The notes under the pieces were generated by a model. The model had not been told where the DNA came from and ran no database searches. It saw only the letters and a list, made by a program, of their open reading frames with translations. A DNA stretch of 20,596 nt from CAYRWR01 sp964537555 (GTDB lineage: Bacteria > Spirochaetota > Brevinematia > Brevinematales > CAYRWR01): NCBI GenBank assembly GCA_964537555.1, contig CAZIAD010000054.1, positions 1 through 20,596 on the forward strand. The letters run 5' to 3'. The translations under genes were made by a program, and so were the position numbers. This document shows, piece after piece, positions 1-7,101 of the stretch (position 1 is its first letter; each line of letters opens with the position of its first letter).

Positions 1-133
1 TCATATATTATACTTAATCCATATTATATATAATATATAAAGACCATATCATATAGTCAAACTATGAATAATAAAATAGTAATCCCTCATACAGATCACT
101 AATGAGTATTGTGACATAACATCAGAAGAGGTG
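1..133. other. AT-rich non-coding edge
   Basis: No gene is visible here. The stretch is very AT-rich and holds a perfect 16-bp AT-only palindrome at 21-36 and a small inverted repeat ATAGT/ACTAT at 53-65. It lies downstream of the SMP-30-like gene on the minus strand, but no hairpin followed by a T-run on that strand is clear enough to call a terminator. Confidence 0.5.
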
Positions 134-1027
134 CTATACATCCAGGCCAAAAGGGGTGGAAGCCAGCCCTGAAATGCCGGGGGAGGCCCGGAACAGACTG
201 CCCGCGTATTTCTCCTGTTCCAGCTGCCGGGATGTCAGGTTTTCCCGGGCGGTGGTGATATACAGGGTATCTCTCATTCTGCCGCCGAATGTACAGGAGC
301 TCACCTGGGACACGGGCAGAGGAATATGCCCCTTTATCCTGGCTCTCACCGGATCTACATGGATGACCGCACCGCCCTGGTACAGGGCTATCCACAGATC
401 TCCCTCTTCATCCATAGTCATCCCGTCCGGATAGCCCATATCCGGGGATAAAGTCAGGATCTCCCGCCTCGTACTGATAGTCCCACTGGCATGGTGGTAA
501 TCAAAGGCTGAGAGAGAGCGTAGAGGACTATCGATATAGTACAGGGTCTGCAGATCCTGGGACCAGGCCAGGCCATTGGAGACGGTCACTCCGTCCAGAC
601 GAAGATGCCACTGAGCCTCATGATCGAGCATCCAGAGCCCGGCCCTACCCGGCTCTCCCATGGTACCGATCCATAGTCTACCTGCCGGATCACACCTGGC
701 ATCATTAAAGCGCTGGCCGGGCCGGGGATGGGGAGCCAACCGGGCCAGATTGTCATCCTCCAGACGAAATATCCCCTCAGACAGTGCCACTATCGGCCGT
801 CCATGCCGGTCCATGACCACTGAGCCTAAGGGTGGGGGCAGAGTGAGTGTATGCACCAGCCCTGATGCCGGAATAGTGCTGTGTAAGTGGCCATTGAGGA
901 TATCTACCCACCACAGCCTGTCTCCATCCCAGAGAGGCCCCTCACCCAGCAGGCATTCCATCTCCTGCTCTAATACAGCAGGGGCATAGCTCTTTCCCCA
1001 GTGCGGAGGCCTGGAGTCCTGCCTCAA
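134..1027 (-). CDS. SMP-30/gluconolactonase/LRE family protein
   Basis: Six-bladed beta-propeller hydrolase of the SMP-30/regucalcin/gluconolactonase family, usually a metal-dependent cytoplasmic sugar-lactonase. Seen: the GEGP motif (metal ligand E29), RFNDARCDPAGRLWIGTM around residues 106-123, SNGLAW with N151, and YPDGM with D201. These give the expected Glu/Asn/Asp metal triad. At 297 aa it has normal family length, and no signal peptide is seen. The start is a TTG at 1027 that overlaps the stop of the upstream transporter gene (TTGA, 4 nt), implying translational coupling. An internal ATG at residue 23 is the alternative, but it would cut into the first blade. The substrate cannot be told from sequence. 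Pairing with a queuosine-precursor transporter is unusual, and whether the two share a pathway is unknown. Confidence 0.88.
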   Translation of the reverse strand: MRQDSRPPHWGKSYAPAVLEQEMECLLGEGPLWDGDRLWWVDILNGHLHSTIPASGLVHTLTLPPPLGSVVMDRHGRPIVALSEGIFRLEDDNLARLAPHPRPGQRFNDARCDPAGRLWIGTMGEPGRAGLWMLDHEAQWHLRLDGVTVSNGLAWSQDLQTLYYIDSPLRSLSAFDYHHASGTISTRREILTLSPDMGYPDGMTMDEEGDLWIALYQGGAVIHVDPVRARIKGHIPLPVSQVSSCTFGGRMRDTLYITTARENLTSRQLEQEKYAGSLFRASPGISGLASTPFGLDV

Positions 1028-1773
1028 TCCTGGGGTACCTTTCCCTGATCCTTCCAGCGGCGGGCGATATAGACCAGGGGGGTGTCCATAGCGGCTACGA
1101 TGACCTTGAGGATATAGGTGGTGATGAGGATAGACCAGAATTCGGACAGGGTACGGGTGGCCCCCAGGAAGGCGATGGTGCAGAAGATCACGGTGTCGAT
1201 AAGCTGGGACACCATGGTGGAGAAGTTGTTACGCTTCCAGATGGAACCGGCCCGGTCGTCCCTCTGCTTCCAGAAGTGATAGGCCCACACATCATGGAGC
1301 TGGGATACACCATAGGCTACCAGGGATGCCAGGGCAATGCGGGGCAGGAGGCCGAAGATATGCTCGAGATGGGGCTGGGCGGCATCGGCCACAAAAGGCG
1401 GGAAGAGGATGGTAAGCTGAGTGAGCACAGCCATGAAGATCAGGGTGATAAAACCCAGTATCACGGCCTGCTGGGACTCCTTTTTTCCGTGGTTTTCACT
1501 GAGGATGTCAGTGACCAGGAAGCTGGTGGCGTATACTACATTGCCCAGCGTGGTGACTGCCCCTCCCAGCTCGATGAGCTTGATGACCTGTATATTGGCC
1601 AGGATGACCGATACCGGTATCCAGGCGAAGAGGCCCTTTTTACCAAACCTGCGGTAAATGAGCAGGATGGTGCCGAAATTAAGCAGGGCCATGATGACCC
1701 AGAGTATCTCGTTATGCAGGGGAATAGTAGTGATCCAGGCAATAGCCTGGCTGTAGTCGATAGCTGTGGACAT
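1024..1773 (-). CDS. yhhQ: Queuosine precursor transporter (YhhQ/VUT family)
   Basis: Integral membrane protein of 249 aa with about six hydrophobic helices, matching the YhhQ (DUF165, VUT/QPTR) family that imports preQ0/preQ1 for tRNA queuosine synthesis. Seen: the family-typical block with GNVVYATSFLVTDILSENHG near residues 77-96, the helix around YGVSQLHDVWAYHFWK, and RNNFSTMVSQLIDTVIF. These conserved polar segments inside helices are diagnostic of the family. The ATG at 1773 follows a strong Shine-Dalgarno (AAGGAGGACAGC). The leader carries a perfect TATAAT box and a structured element that ends in that Shine-Dalgarno (see the separate entry). The stop overlaps the start of the SMP-30-like gene. 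The family call is firm; the exact substrate (preQ0, preQ1 or queuine) is inferred. Confidence 0.9.
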   Translation of the reverse strand: MSTAIDYSQAIAWITTIPLHNEILWVIMALLNFGTILLIYRRFGKKGLFAWIPVSVILANIQVIKLIELGGAVTTLGNVVYATSFLVTDILSENHGKKESQQAVILGFITLIFMAVLTQLTILFPPFVADAAQPHLEHIFGLLPRIALASLVAYGVSQLHDVWAYHFWKQRDDRAGSIWKRNNFSTMVSQLIDTVIFCTIAFLGATRTLSEFWSILITTYILKVIVAAMDTPLVYIARRWKDQGKVPQD

Positions 1774-1778
1774 GCTGT

Positions 1779-1840
1779 CCTCCTTGTGTTTTGTTTTTCC
1801 CTGGGTGCCAGGGAGAGGCGGGAACTACGACCGCCAGGGT
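1779..1840 (-). promoter_or_regulatory. Candidate preQ1-type riboswitch leader of yhhQ
   Basis: Reading the minus strand from about 1840, a GGCGG/CCGCC stem (1835-1831 with 1821-1817) closes the loop UCGUAGUUC. A CCCUGG-CAC-CCAGGG hairpin (1813-1799) follows, then the A-rich tail AAAAACAAAACAC, which runs into the AAGGAGG Shine-Dalgarno. The UCGUAGU loop, the C just before the 3' stem strand and the AACAAAACA..AAGG tail resemble preQ1-I aptamers, where the tail forms an A-rich pseudoknot strand over the ribosome site. Two CCCUGG copies (1839-1834 and 1813-1808) compete for one CCAGGG, and CCUCUCC (1819-1813) could mask GGAGG. The extra hairpin is not canonical for class I, so this is a candidate. 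Its place ahead of a queuosine-precursor transporter supports it. Confidence 0.4.
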
Positions 1841-1845
1841 GCATA

Positions 1846-1851
1846 ATTATA
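1846..1851 (-). promoter_or_regulatory. -10 box of the yhhQ promoter
   Basis: A perfect TATAAT on the minus strand places the transcript start near 1840, right at the 5' edge of the structured leader. No good -35 hexamer lies 16-18 bp upstream, so the promoter may need an activator or be weak. It separates yhhQ from the EAL-HDOD gene ending at 1952. Confidence 0.5.
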
Positions 1852-1951
1852 AGACAGGATAGTGAAAAAGGCGAGATTTGCGGGCCTCTCATCCAGCTAC
1901 AGGATCAGGAATGGCGCCGGCATGGGGGAAAAACATAAGAATTTTCCGGCA

Positions 1952-3196
1952 TTATTCTTCAGTTAGAGTCTCTGCCCACAGAAAACTTTCCAAAAGAGCA
2001 GTCCTTAGGGATTCCAGATCCAGGTGCAGGGGATCCAGATATTTCAGAAGCAAAGCCATATCCAGACCGGAATCTTCAGTGATGTTAAGCACCTGGAGGA
2101 TCCGGCCCGCCTGACCTTTATAATGCAGAATTGCATCGGTTATTTCCCGTCCCACATTCATCTCTCTCAGCACCTCTTCGAGGGGAGCACAGAGCACCGC
2201 CCCGATCAGGGAGAGCATGCCTGTCAAAAATGCTTCATCCATTTCTTCCTGACTAGCTGAAGGTTTGACCACTTTGGTGAGGAGCTCCAGGGATTTACCT
2301 CTCTGGCTGGCGGTGTGGAACAGGGGGTTAGACCGGTTAGTCATCCCGCTGCTGGCATAGGCCATAAGAAGCAGCCACTGAGAAAGTTTCCTGTACCCGA
2401 TGAGGGTGATAGCCTGCCTGATGTTGGTGACCCGGTTGCGGATATAGATCTGGGCAGAATTGATAAAGCGCAGAAGATTGACTGTCAGTTCGGGGTGCAT
2501 CTTAAAGGTGTTTTCTATCTTGCTGATATCCGTATCCTGCCTTATCTGGTTAAATACCTCTATAATAGCCGCCTTTTTGGGGTCAATGCTGCTCCCCTTG
2601 AGAACAGTAGGCTTTTCAAAGAAATAGCCCTGAAAATAGTCAAAACCCATTTTTTTATAGAAATGGAACTCTTCCATGTTTTCGATCTTTTCAGCCAGTA
2701 GTTTGACATTATATTTTTTAAGCTTCTTTAGCTGGCCCTGGACTACTTCCGCTTTATTCAGCATAACGTCCACTTTTATGATGGACACTTTTTCGAAGAG
2801 GGGCTCGAAAGTGGTGAAAAATTCTTCGCTAAACACAAAGTCATCCAGTGCAAAGACATAGCCTTCTTCATGGAGTTGACTGATCTTATGAATAAGATCC
2901 TTATCGATACGAGTAGTCTCCAGGATCTCCAGGACAAACTGGTCTTTAGGCAGGCTTTTATAGAGTTCTTTGACCAGAACCTCTTCATTGATGTTGACAA
3001 AACCTTTTTTATCACCCAGGATGCGGGCGATACCGAACTGGTTTAAAGTATTGACCAGGACCCGGGAGGTCGCTCCCAGATCATCTACCACGCCTGAGCT
3101 GCTTGTATTACCGGAACGAAATAAAAGCTCATAAGCATATAGTCTCTGATGGGCATCCAGAATAGGTTGACGCCCGATATAGATATCGTTATTCAT
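1952..3196 (-). CDS. EAL-HDOD domain signalling protein
   Basis: A 414-aa soluble protein with an N-terminal EAL (cyclic-di-GMP phosphodiesterase-like) domain at about residues 1-195 and a C-terminal HDOD domain at about 205-400, the architecture of the YuxH/CdgJ group. Catalytic positions can be matched to canonical EAL enzymes: E23 (YELLFR), N68, E93, D118-D119 (ALDDF), K141 (IKVD), E169 (AEKIE) and Q189 (FQGY). The usual DFGTG loop is replaced by DDFVFSEE, which in this family often goes with weak or no catalysis, so a c-di-GMP binding or scaffold role is possible. The start at 3196 lies 4 nt beyond the stop of the DinB-like gene, and its Shine-Dalgarno (AGGAAGGA) sits inside that gene's end. 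The two are very likely co-transcribed. Confidence 0.9.
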   Translation of the reverse strand: MNNDIYIGRQPILDAHQRLYAYELLFRSGNTSSSGVVDDLGATSRVLVNTLNQFGIARILGDKKGFVNINEEVLVKELYKSLPKDQFVLEILETTRIDKDLIHKISQLHEEGYVFALDDFVFSEEFFTTFEPLFEKVSIIKVDVMLNKAEVVQGQLKKLKKYNVKLLAEKIENMEEFHFYKKMGFDYFQGYFFEKPTVLKGSSIDPKKAAIIEVFNQIRQDTDISKIENTFKMHPELTVNLLRFINSAQIYIRNRVTNIRQAITLIGYRKLSQWLLLMAYASSGMTNRSNPLFHTASQRGKSLELLTKVVKPSASQEEMDEAFLTGMLSLIGAVLCAPLEEVLREMNVGREITDAILHYKGQAGRILQVLNITEDSGLDMALLLKYLDPLHLDLESLRTALLESFLWAETLTEE

Positions 3197-3200
3197 GGAC

Positions 3201-3738
3201 TCATCCTTCCTGCGAGATCACTTCCAGCATCTTTTGTATCTGTACTATGTGGACCTCTTCGTGCTCCGCTACTACTACCAGCCACTGGTAGGCATTGAGG
3301 TCCCCCAGGTAGGGATGCGGGTAGACATTGGCCCGCAAGTCCAGGTCCCGGGCATGGGTGAGACAGGGTCCCAGTTCCTTGCGGGACTCATAGAGATGAT
3401 CGATGAGCTCCTGTTTGTCCAGGCCGGACTGGGGCTCAGTAGACTCCACAGCCGGATTTTCCAGAGATGACTCGTCCAGGTTGAGTCCTTCCGGGGAATG
3501 TTTGATCTCAGGGGGCAGGGATTTAGTGTTTTTCTGCTTTCGGGCCTGCATGGCCATAGAGCGTATGACCAGAGAGACCTGGCGTTCCGCTACACTGAGA
3601 TGATGCACGATCTCTCCTATAGTCCAGCTTTCTCCGCCCAGGTGATGGTCCAGCTGATCCTGATGCAGGGGTTTCAGTTCATTGAGCAGGCGTATGCGGG
3701 TATCTATCAGTCTTTGTTCGATGTCGTTTAAAGTCATG
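3201..3738 (-). CDS. DinB-like (DfsB/YfiT) putative metal-dependent protein
   Basis: A 178-aa four-helix-bundle protein of the DinB superfamily. Seen: WTIGEIVHHLSVAE at about residues 38-51 and the C-terminal AEHEEVHIVQIQ (H159 and H163), which with H46 form the expected three-His metal site. Homologues include bacillithiol/mycothiol-dependent transferases and damage-induced proteins of unknown reaction, so no substrate is proposed. The ATG at 3738 is preferred because GAGG lies 6 nt ahead of it. A GTG four codons upstream (3749) has no ribosome site. A low-complexity insert near residues 65-110 separates the metal-site halves. It is the first gene of a two-gene unit with the EAL-HDOD gene. 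The 111 bp between this start and the hydrolase gene end (3850) show no clear promoter or terminator. Confidence 0.8.
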
Positions 3739-3849
3739 TTTTCCCTCACTTGACTCAGTCTACATCTATTTTAAAAATAAATAAAGAGTTTTTTTGCAAA
3801 AATTTTATCTAAAATGAATAAGCCTGAAGTTTAGGTATCAATCCGGGAA

Positions 3850-5286
3850 CTAAGGCTTAAGACAGTCTCCCAGCTCTATACTCTTATCATTTTCCGAAAA
3901 TATCTGAGCATAGATAAATTGAGCTTGACTACCTTCTAACTCTATATTTAGATTACATTGATACATATTATGATCACCCTTTTTCCACTCCGGTTTTTTA
4001 ATCAGGCTCATCTGGTTCCACTGTAGCCCTATATGTATTTCCCGGGGGGGAGCATCTGCCTGACAGATAAACTCTATATTATAGATACTTTTTTCCTTTT
4101 TGGATTCCCGTGATAGTATATTCATAGCTCCTTTTACCCGGGGTTTGGAAGAAGTATGCCTGATATAGTTTAGAATCCGGTCTTCACTCTTGTTTCGGGT
4201 ATCCCCATGGCCGGCATCCGGGATCACTTCCAGGTGGATATAGTCATCAATGCCCTGGAGCATGAAATACCTGTTCATATCATTAACCCAGTGAATTGCT
4301 CTTTCCAGCCGGTGGAGACCCTGGAGATCTGCCCGTTCACTTTGATTCAGATCATCTGTACGCAGGATATCCTTTTCACCTATCAGCACCGTCTTCCTGA
4401 TGTGACTCATTTTATGGATCTTTAAGCTTACACCAGGAGCAATATTCTCTGTCTGTTTGAGTCCATAGGAATAATTCTGTGTAAAATCGGGGAAAGTATA
4501 ATAGCCTGCTCCTGAGGGCACCACAGATACCAGGTTCTCCGGAAAGAACATCATATAGCGATGGATGAATTGACCCCCACCGCTGTGACCCCACATAGAG
4601 ATGCTGCCTGGATCTGCTTTATATCTGTCTGCTATTTCCCGGATAGTCTGCTGTAGTTTTAAATAGGCTTCTCCCGGAAAGACGGTCTGATATCCATGGT
4701 ATTCCTCCTCGGAAAAATAGGGTGCAATAAGGATGACCCCCAACTCTTCAGCAATCTGTTTAGCATGAGACACGTGTCCCACTACAGATCCCGGACTACG
4801 GCCCGCCCCATGTACTACTACCAGAATACCATTGCCCTTCTTAAAACTGCGGGGAATATAGTGAAGATAATCAAAATGTAAGCCTGGATCCACCAGGGTA
4901 AAACTTTTTCGTGACAGGTCTTTTCCCTGCAGGGACAGTACCACAGTCCACCTTCCACTACCCATACCTACAAACTGCCCCAGAGAAATACCCCTGTGCT
5001 GGTTAAAGCTCCGGTAATCTTTGTCCCTGACCAGATCCTGGCTGTACACCTGCTTTCCGGAAGGGTTAAGGATACGGATCTGATAGGGAGTATTTGCGGT
5101 GTAGTTTTTCATCTTAATGTGAACATACATCTTTTCATAGATCTGGTAGTCGTATTTGTAAATGGGTCTATCCTCTCTGTCCTTATCCTGGAAGAGAAAT
5201 ACCTCCCCGCTGACAGCATGAGACCGGACAGGCAGACACATACCCATCATGAGTGCAATAATCAGTATACGCCATTTTATGACCAT
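3850..5286 (-). CDS. Secreted alpha/beta-hydrolase (esterase/PHB-depolymerase-like)
   Basis: Exported serine hydrolase. The start at 5286 is chosen because AGGAG lies 7 nt ahead; upstream in-frame ATG (5301) and TTG (5304) codons lack such a site. A signal peptide covers residues 1-24 (hydrophobic core RILIIALMMGMCL, cleavage after SHA). A beta-rich N-terminal part (about 27-135) precedes a catalytic domain with the oxyanion-hole segment VVVHGAGRSPG, the nucleophile elbow GHSGGGQ (S235), a likely acid Asp in IGEKD (D306) and the His in DAGHGDT (H360). After about residue 385 there is a further beta-rich region of unknown role. At 478 aa it is longer than a bare esterase. It is the last gene of a three-gene operon, 28 bp after the zinc-ribbon gene. 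The polymer or ester substrate is unknown. Confidence 0.82.
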   Translation of the reverse strand: MVIKWRILIIALMMGMCLPVRSHAVSGEVFLFQDKDREDRPIYKYDYQIYEKMYVHIKMKNYTANTPYQIRILNPSGKQVYSQDLVRDKDYRSFNQHRGISLGQFVGMGSGRWTVVLSLQGKDLSRKSFTLVDPGLHFDYLHYIPRSFKKGNGILVVVHGAGRSPGSVVGHVSHAKQIAEELGVILIAPYFSEEEYHGYQTVFPGEAYLKLQQTIREIADRYKADPGSISMWGHSGGGQFIHRYMMFFPENLVSVVPSGAGYYTFPDFTQNYSYGLKQTENIAPGVSLKIHKMSHIRKTVLIGEKDILRTDDLNQSERADLQGLHRLERAIHWVNDMNRYFMLQGIDDYIHLEVIPDAGHGDTRNKSEDRILNYIRHTSSKPRVKGAMNILSRESKKEKSIYNIEFICQADAPPREIHIGLQWNQMSLIKKPEWKKGDHNMYQCNLNIELEGSQAQFIYAQIFSENDKSIELGDCLKP

Positions 5287-5314
5287 GTATACGCTCCTCA
5301 TCAATCGGATAGTC

Positions 5315-5860
5315 TTATTTTTTATTGGGGCTTATAATAAGAAAGAGTGAAATAAGGCTGGCCCGTATGGTCCCAGCCAGGACAAACAGGATCACCATAG
5401 TGACTGCCAGGGGCTTTCCCAAAAAAAGCACGATCTTTTCGAATGGCATTATCTTATCAAACATAATGACTACCACTAACCACCATAATAATGTAATAAG
5501 CAGCCATTTTCCCATACCTTTGATCTCCAGAGTCTTGCGGCAGTGAGGGCACTGGGTATGGACAGACCTTCCCGAAAATAATATCTGTGAGACAAAGGCA
5601 ATCTTCCCCCCGCAATTCGGGCAGGGTTTATAAAGGAGAGGGTCTTTTACAGGAACCGGGCCTGCTGTGCAGTCCGGGCAGGGTGAGTCCTTTTGAGCAT
5701 CATAATAGCCGGTCTCACAATCCGGGCAGACATGCCAGTAGATGGTTCCCTGACAGCTGCTGCAGGTCAGGTCCTGAGCACTGTCTGATGCTGTAAAATC
5801 CAGGTGATTTAAGGCCTGGCAGTGGGGACAGAATATCTCAATCTGTGTCTGTTTGGGCAT
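5315..5860 (-). CDS. Multi-zinc-ribbon membrane protein, unknown function
   Basis: A 181-aa protein with six CxxC pairs (residues 11-14, 33-36, 45-48, 61-64, 80-83, 104-107), enough for three zinc ribbons, followed by two transmembrane helices (about 118-134 and 150-175). The cytoplasmic N-terminus would carry the zinc domains. The start at 5860 is favoured because the protein then opens with MPKQTQIEIFCPHC directly before the first CxxC, with AAGGA 8 nt upstream. A start further upstream at 5908 would add residues read through the preceding gene. The start overlaps the 3' end of the tocopherol-cyclase-like gene by 23 nt, so the two are translationally linked. No characterised family is recognised. 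Confidence 0.75.
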   Translation of the reverse strand: MPKQTQIEIFCPHCQALNHLDFTASDSAQDLTCSSCQGTIYWHVCPDCETGYYDAQKDSPCPDCTAGPVPVKDPLLYKPCPNCGGKIAFVSQILFSGRSVHTQCPHCRKTLEIKGMGKWLLITLLWWLVVVIMFDKIMPFEKIVLFLGKPLAVTMVILFVLAGTIRASLISLFLIISPNKK

Positions 5861-6839
5861 TTTCCTTATCCTTAAGCGGCTCTTCCAGGTACTGGAAAAT
5901 ATCCTCAATGACCTCCAGTCCCGCTCTCTGGCCTTTATCCTTGATCACTTTGCCATCCCGGTCTTCCAGCTCATAGCTGATGGTAGAGTCTACACTTTCC
6001 TTGATGATTCGACTCATGGAACCGGCCTGAGGGGCCCTGAGTTCCCCGGTCTTTTTCCGCACCGCTTTTACTCTGAGTGTGTATTCCTCGTTTTTCAGCT
6101 CCAGGCTGAGCGTATCCTTTTTAAGGTCTGCCCGAATGATCTTGGTTCCATTCCAGGTGGCAAAGGTATGAAATGTTTCATCCCGATACAGGTAACCTAC
6201 TATCCCGTTAAATGACTGTCCCAGCCAGGGTACCCGGGCTATTGACAGCATCAGGCTGGTATCCTGGTCAGCAAAGTGGTTACAGTGGGTCCAGATCCAG
6301 GCTTCGGGAAATGACTTGCCCCAGTCTTTCTCTATATAGCCCTTCCCTCCTTTAAAGTCCACTGTCGTCTTATTGACTTTGATACTTCCCTGCAGGTCAT
6401 GGTTTACCGATACGACAGCATGATAACACTCCATAAGGGGGACAAAGCTGTACCACCCCATGATCCCGGGGCTGGTCAGGCTGCGGGGATATTTGACCAT
6501 ATTGGAGTATTTGAGTTCACCGCTTATGCTCATCTTCTCATTTTTCAGGTTTATTCGGCTGTAAGTATTACAAAACACATTATCAGCTATGCTGATGGAA
6601 AAGCTCTGGTCATTCCAGCGAAATTCCTCCAGGGGATACAGAAACTCGGTAGTCTCACCGGTGATGCCATCTATAGCCTGGATAAAGGCCGTATTATCGG
6701 CCAGGGATACTCCCGGGATAAAGGCCCACACATGTTCCAGATCAGCTGAAACGTGCTTAAGGTACCAGCCTTCAAAGTACTGCTTACGCTCCAGATTCCC
6801 CTGAAACACTTCCGGATTGAGCATTCTTAACCAGGCCAT
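5838..6839 (-). CDS. Tocopherol cyclase family protein
   Basis: A 333-aa protein of the tocopherol-cyclase-like family (Pfam Tocopherol_cycl, lipocalin/AttH-like fold). Seen: YFEGWYLK at residues 21-28, the hallmark KGYIEKDWGKSFPEAWIW at 166-183 followed by THCNHF, and a beta-rich remainder. The start at 6839 has an ideal AAGGAG 7 nt ahead. The longer reading to 7010 adds a low-quality N-terminus and has no ribosome site. Plant members cyclise quinols in tocopherol synthesis, but bacterial members in organisms without the pathway have unknown activity, so the real substrate is open. It is first of three co-directional genes with a zinc-ribbon membrane protein and a secreted hydrolase. A small hydrophobic lipid or quinone-like ligand is an inference only. 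Confidence 0.82.
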   Translation of the reverse strand: MAWLRMLNPEVFQGNLERKQYFEGWYLKHVSADLEHVWAFIPGVSLADNTAFIQAIDGITGETTEFLYPLEEFRWNDQSFSISIADNVFCNTYSRINLKNEKMSISGELKYSNMVKYPRSLTSPGIMGWYSFVPLMECYHAVVSVNHDLQGSIKVNKTTVDFKGGKGYIEKDWGKSFPEAWIWTHCNHFADQDTSLMLSIARVPWLGQSFNGIVGYLYRDETFHTFATWNGTKIIRADLKKDTLSLELKNEEYTLRVKAVRKKTGELRAPQAGSMSRIIKESVDSTISYELEDRDGKVIKDKGQRAGLEVIEDIFQYLEEPLKDKENAQTDTD

Positions 6840-6942
6840 AACACGCTCCTTATGTATATCCTCATTTCTACCAGAGGGAGAGGCAGATACACCCTGGCCT
6901 CCGGAAATATACCTTGCCCCCGGTCTATTACAAATCTCTTCT

Positions 6943-6970
6943 ATCTTAACACATCTGAGAGATTGCACAA
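6943..6970 (-). promoter_or_regulatory. Possible promoter of the tocopherol-cyclase-like operon
   Basis: On the minus strand, TTGTGC (6970-6965) and TAAGAT (6948-6943) are separated by 16 bp. This would give a leader of about 95 nt before the start at 6839. Both boxes are moderate matches, and the site is back-to-back with the lipoprotein promoter at 7018. Confidence 0.35.
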
Positions 6971-6996
6971 CTTTTGGATATAATGAAAAAACGCAG

Positions 6997-7022
6997 CCTT
7001 CCGGTACCAAAGTACTATTGTA
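6997..7022 (+). promoter_or_regulatory. Shared upstream element, copy 1
   Basis: A 26-bp block that recurs at 9138-9163 with only four differences, all transitions. Its core is two palindromic hexamers 2 bp apart, GGTACC-AA-AGTACT (7003-7016), followed directly by the -35 box of the downstream lipoprotein promoter. The placement next to the -35 box is typical of an activator site. Confidence 0.65.
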
Positions 7023-7046
7023 AGCCTCACTCGTATCCTTTATGCT
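7018..7046 (+). promoter_or_regulatory. Promoter of the CBM21-like lipoprotein gene
   Basis: The -35 box TTGTAA (7018-7023) and the -10 box TATGCT (7041-7046) are spaced exactly 17 bp apart. The expected transcript start is near 7053, with a leader of about 50 nt ending in AAGGAGG before the ATG at 7102. Both boxes are imperfect, which fits a promoter assisted by a factor bound at the adjacent shared element. Confidence 0.6.
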
Positions 7047-7101
7047 AATGCCTTATCATCAACGCCGGAAAAGATTGTGATTAAAAAAAGGAGGAAATCA
7101 A

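Noticed and set aside
1276..1938. A 220-codon open frame on the plus strand opposite yhhQ
   Set aside because: It lies antisense to a clearly recognisable membrane transporter and its product shows no family features.
5838..7010. Longer N-terminus for the tocopherol-cyclase-like protein (start at 7010)
   Set aside because: The extra 57 residues lack family similarity, would cover the divergent promoter region, and the start at 6839 has a far better ribosome site.
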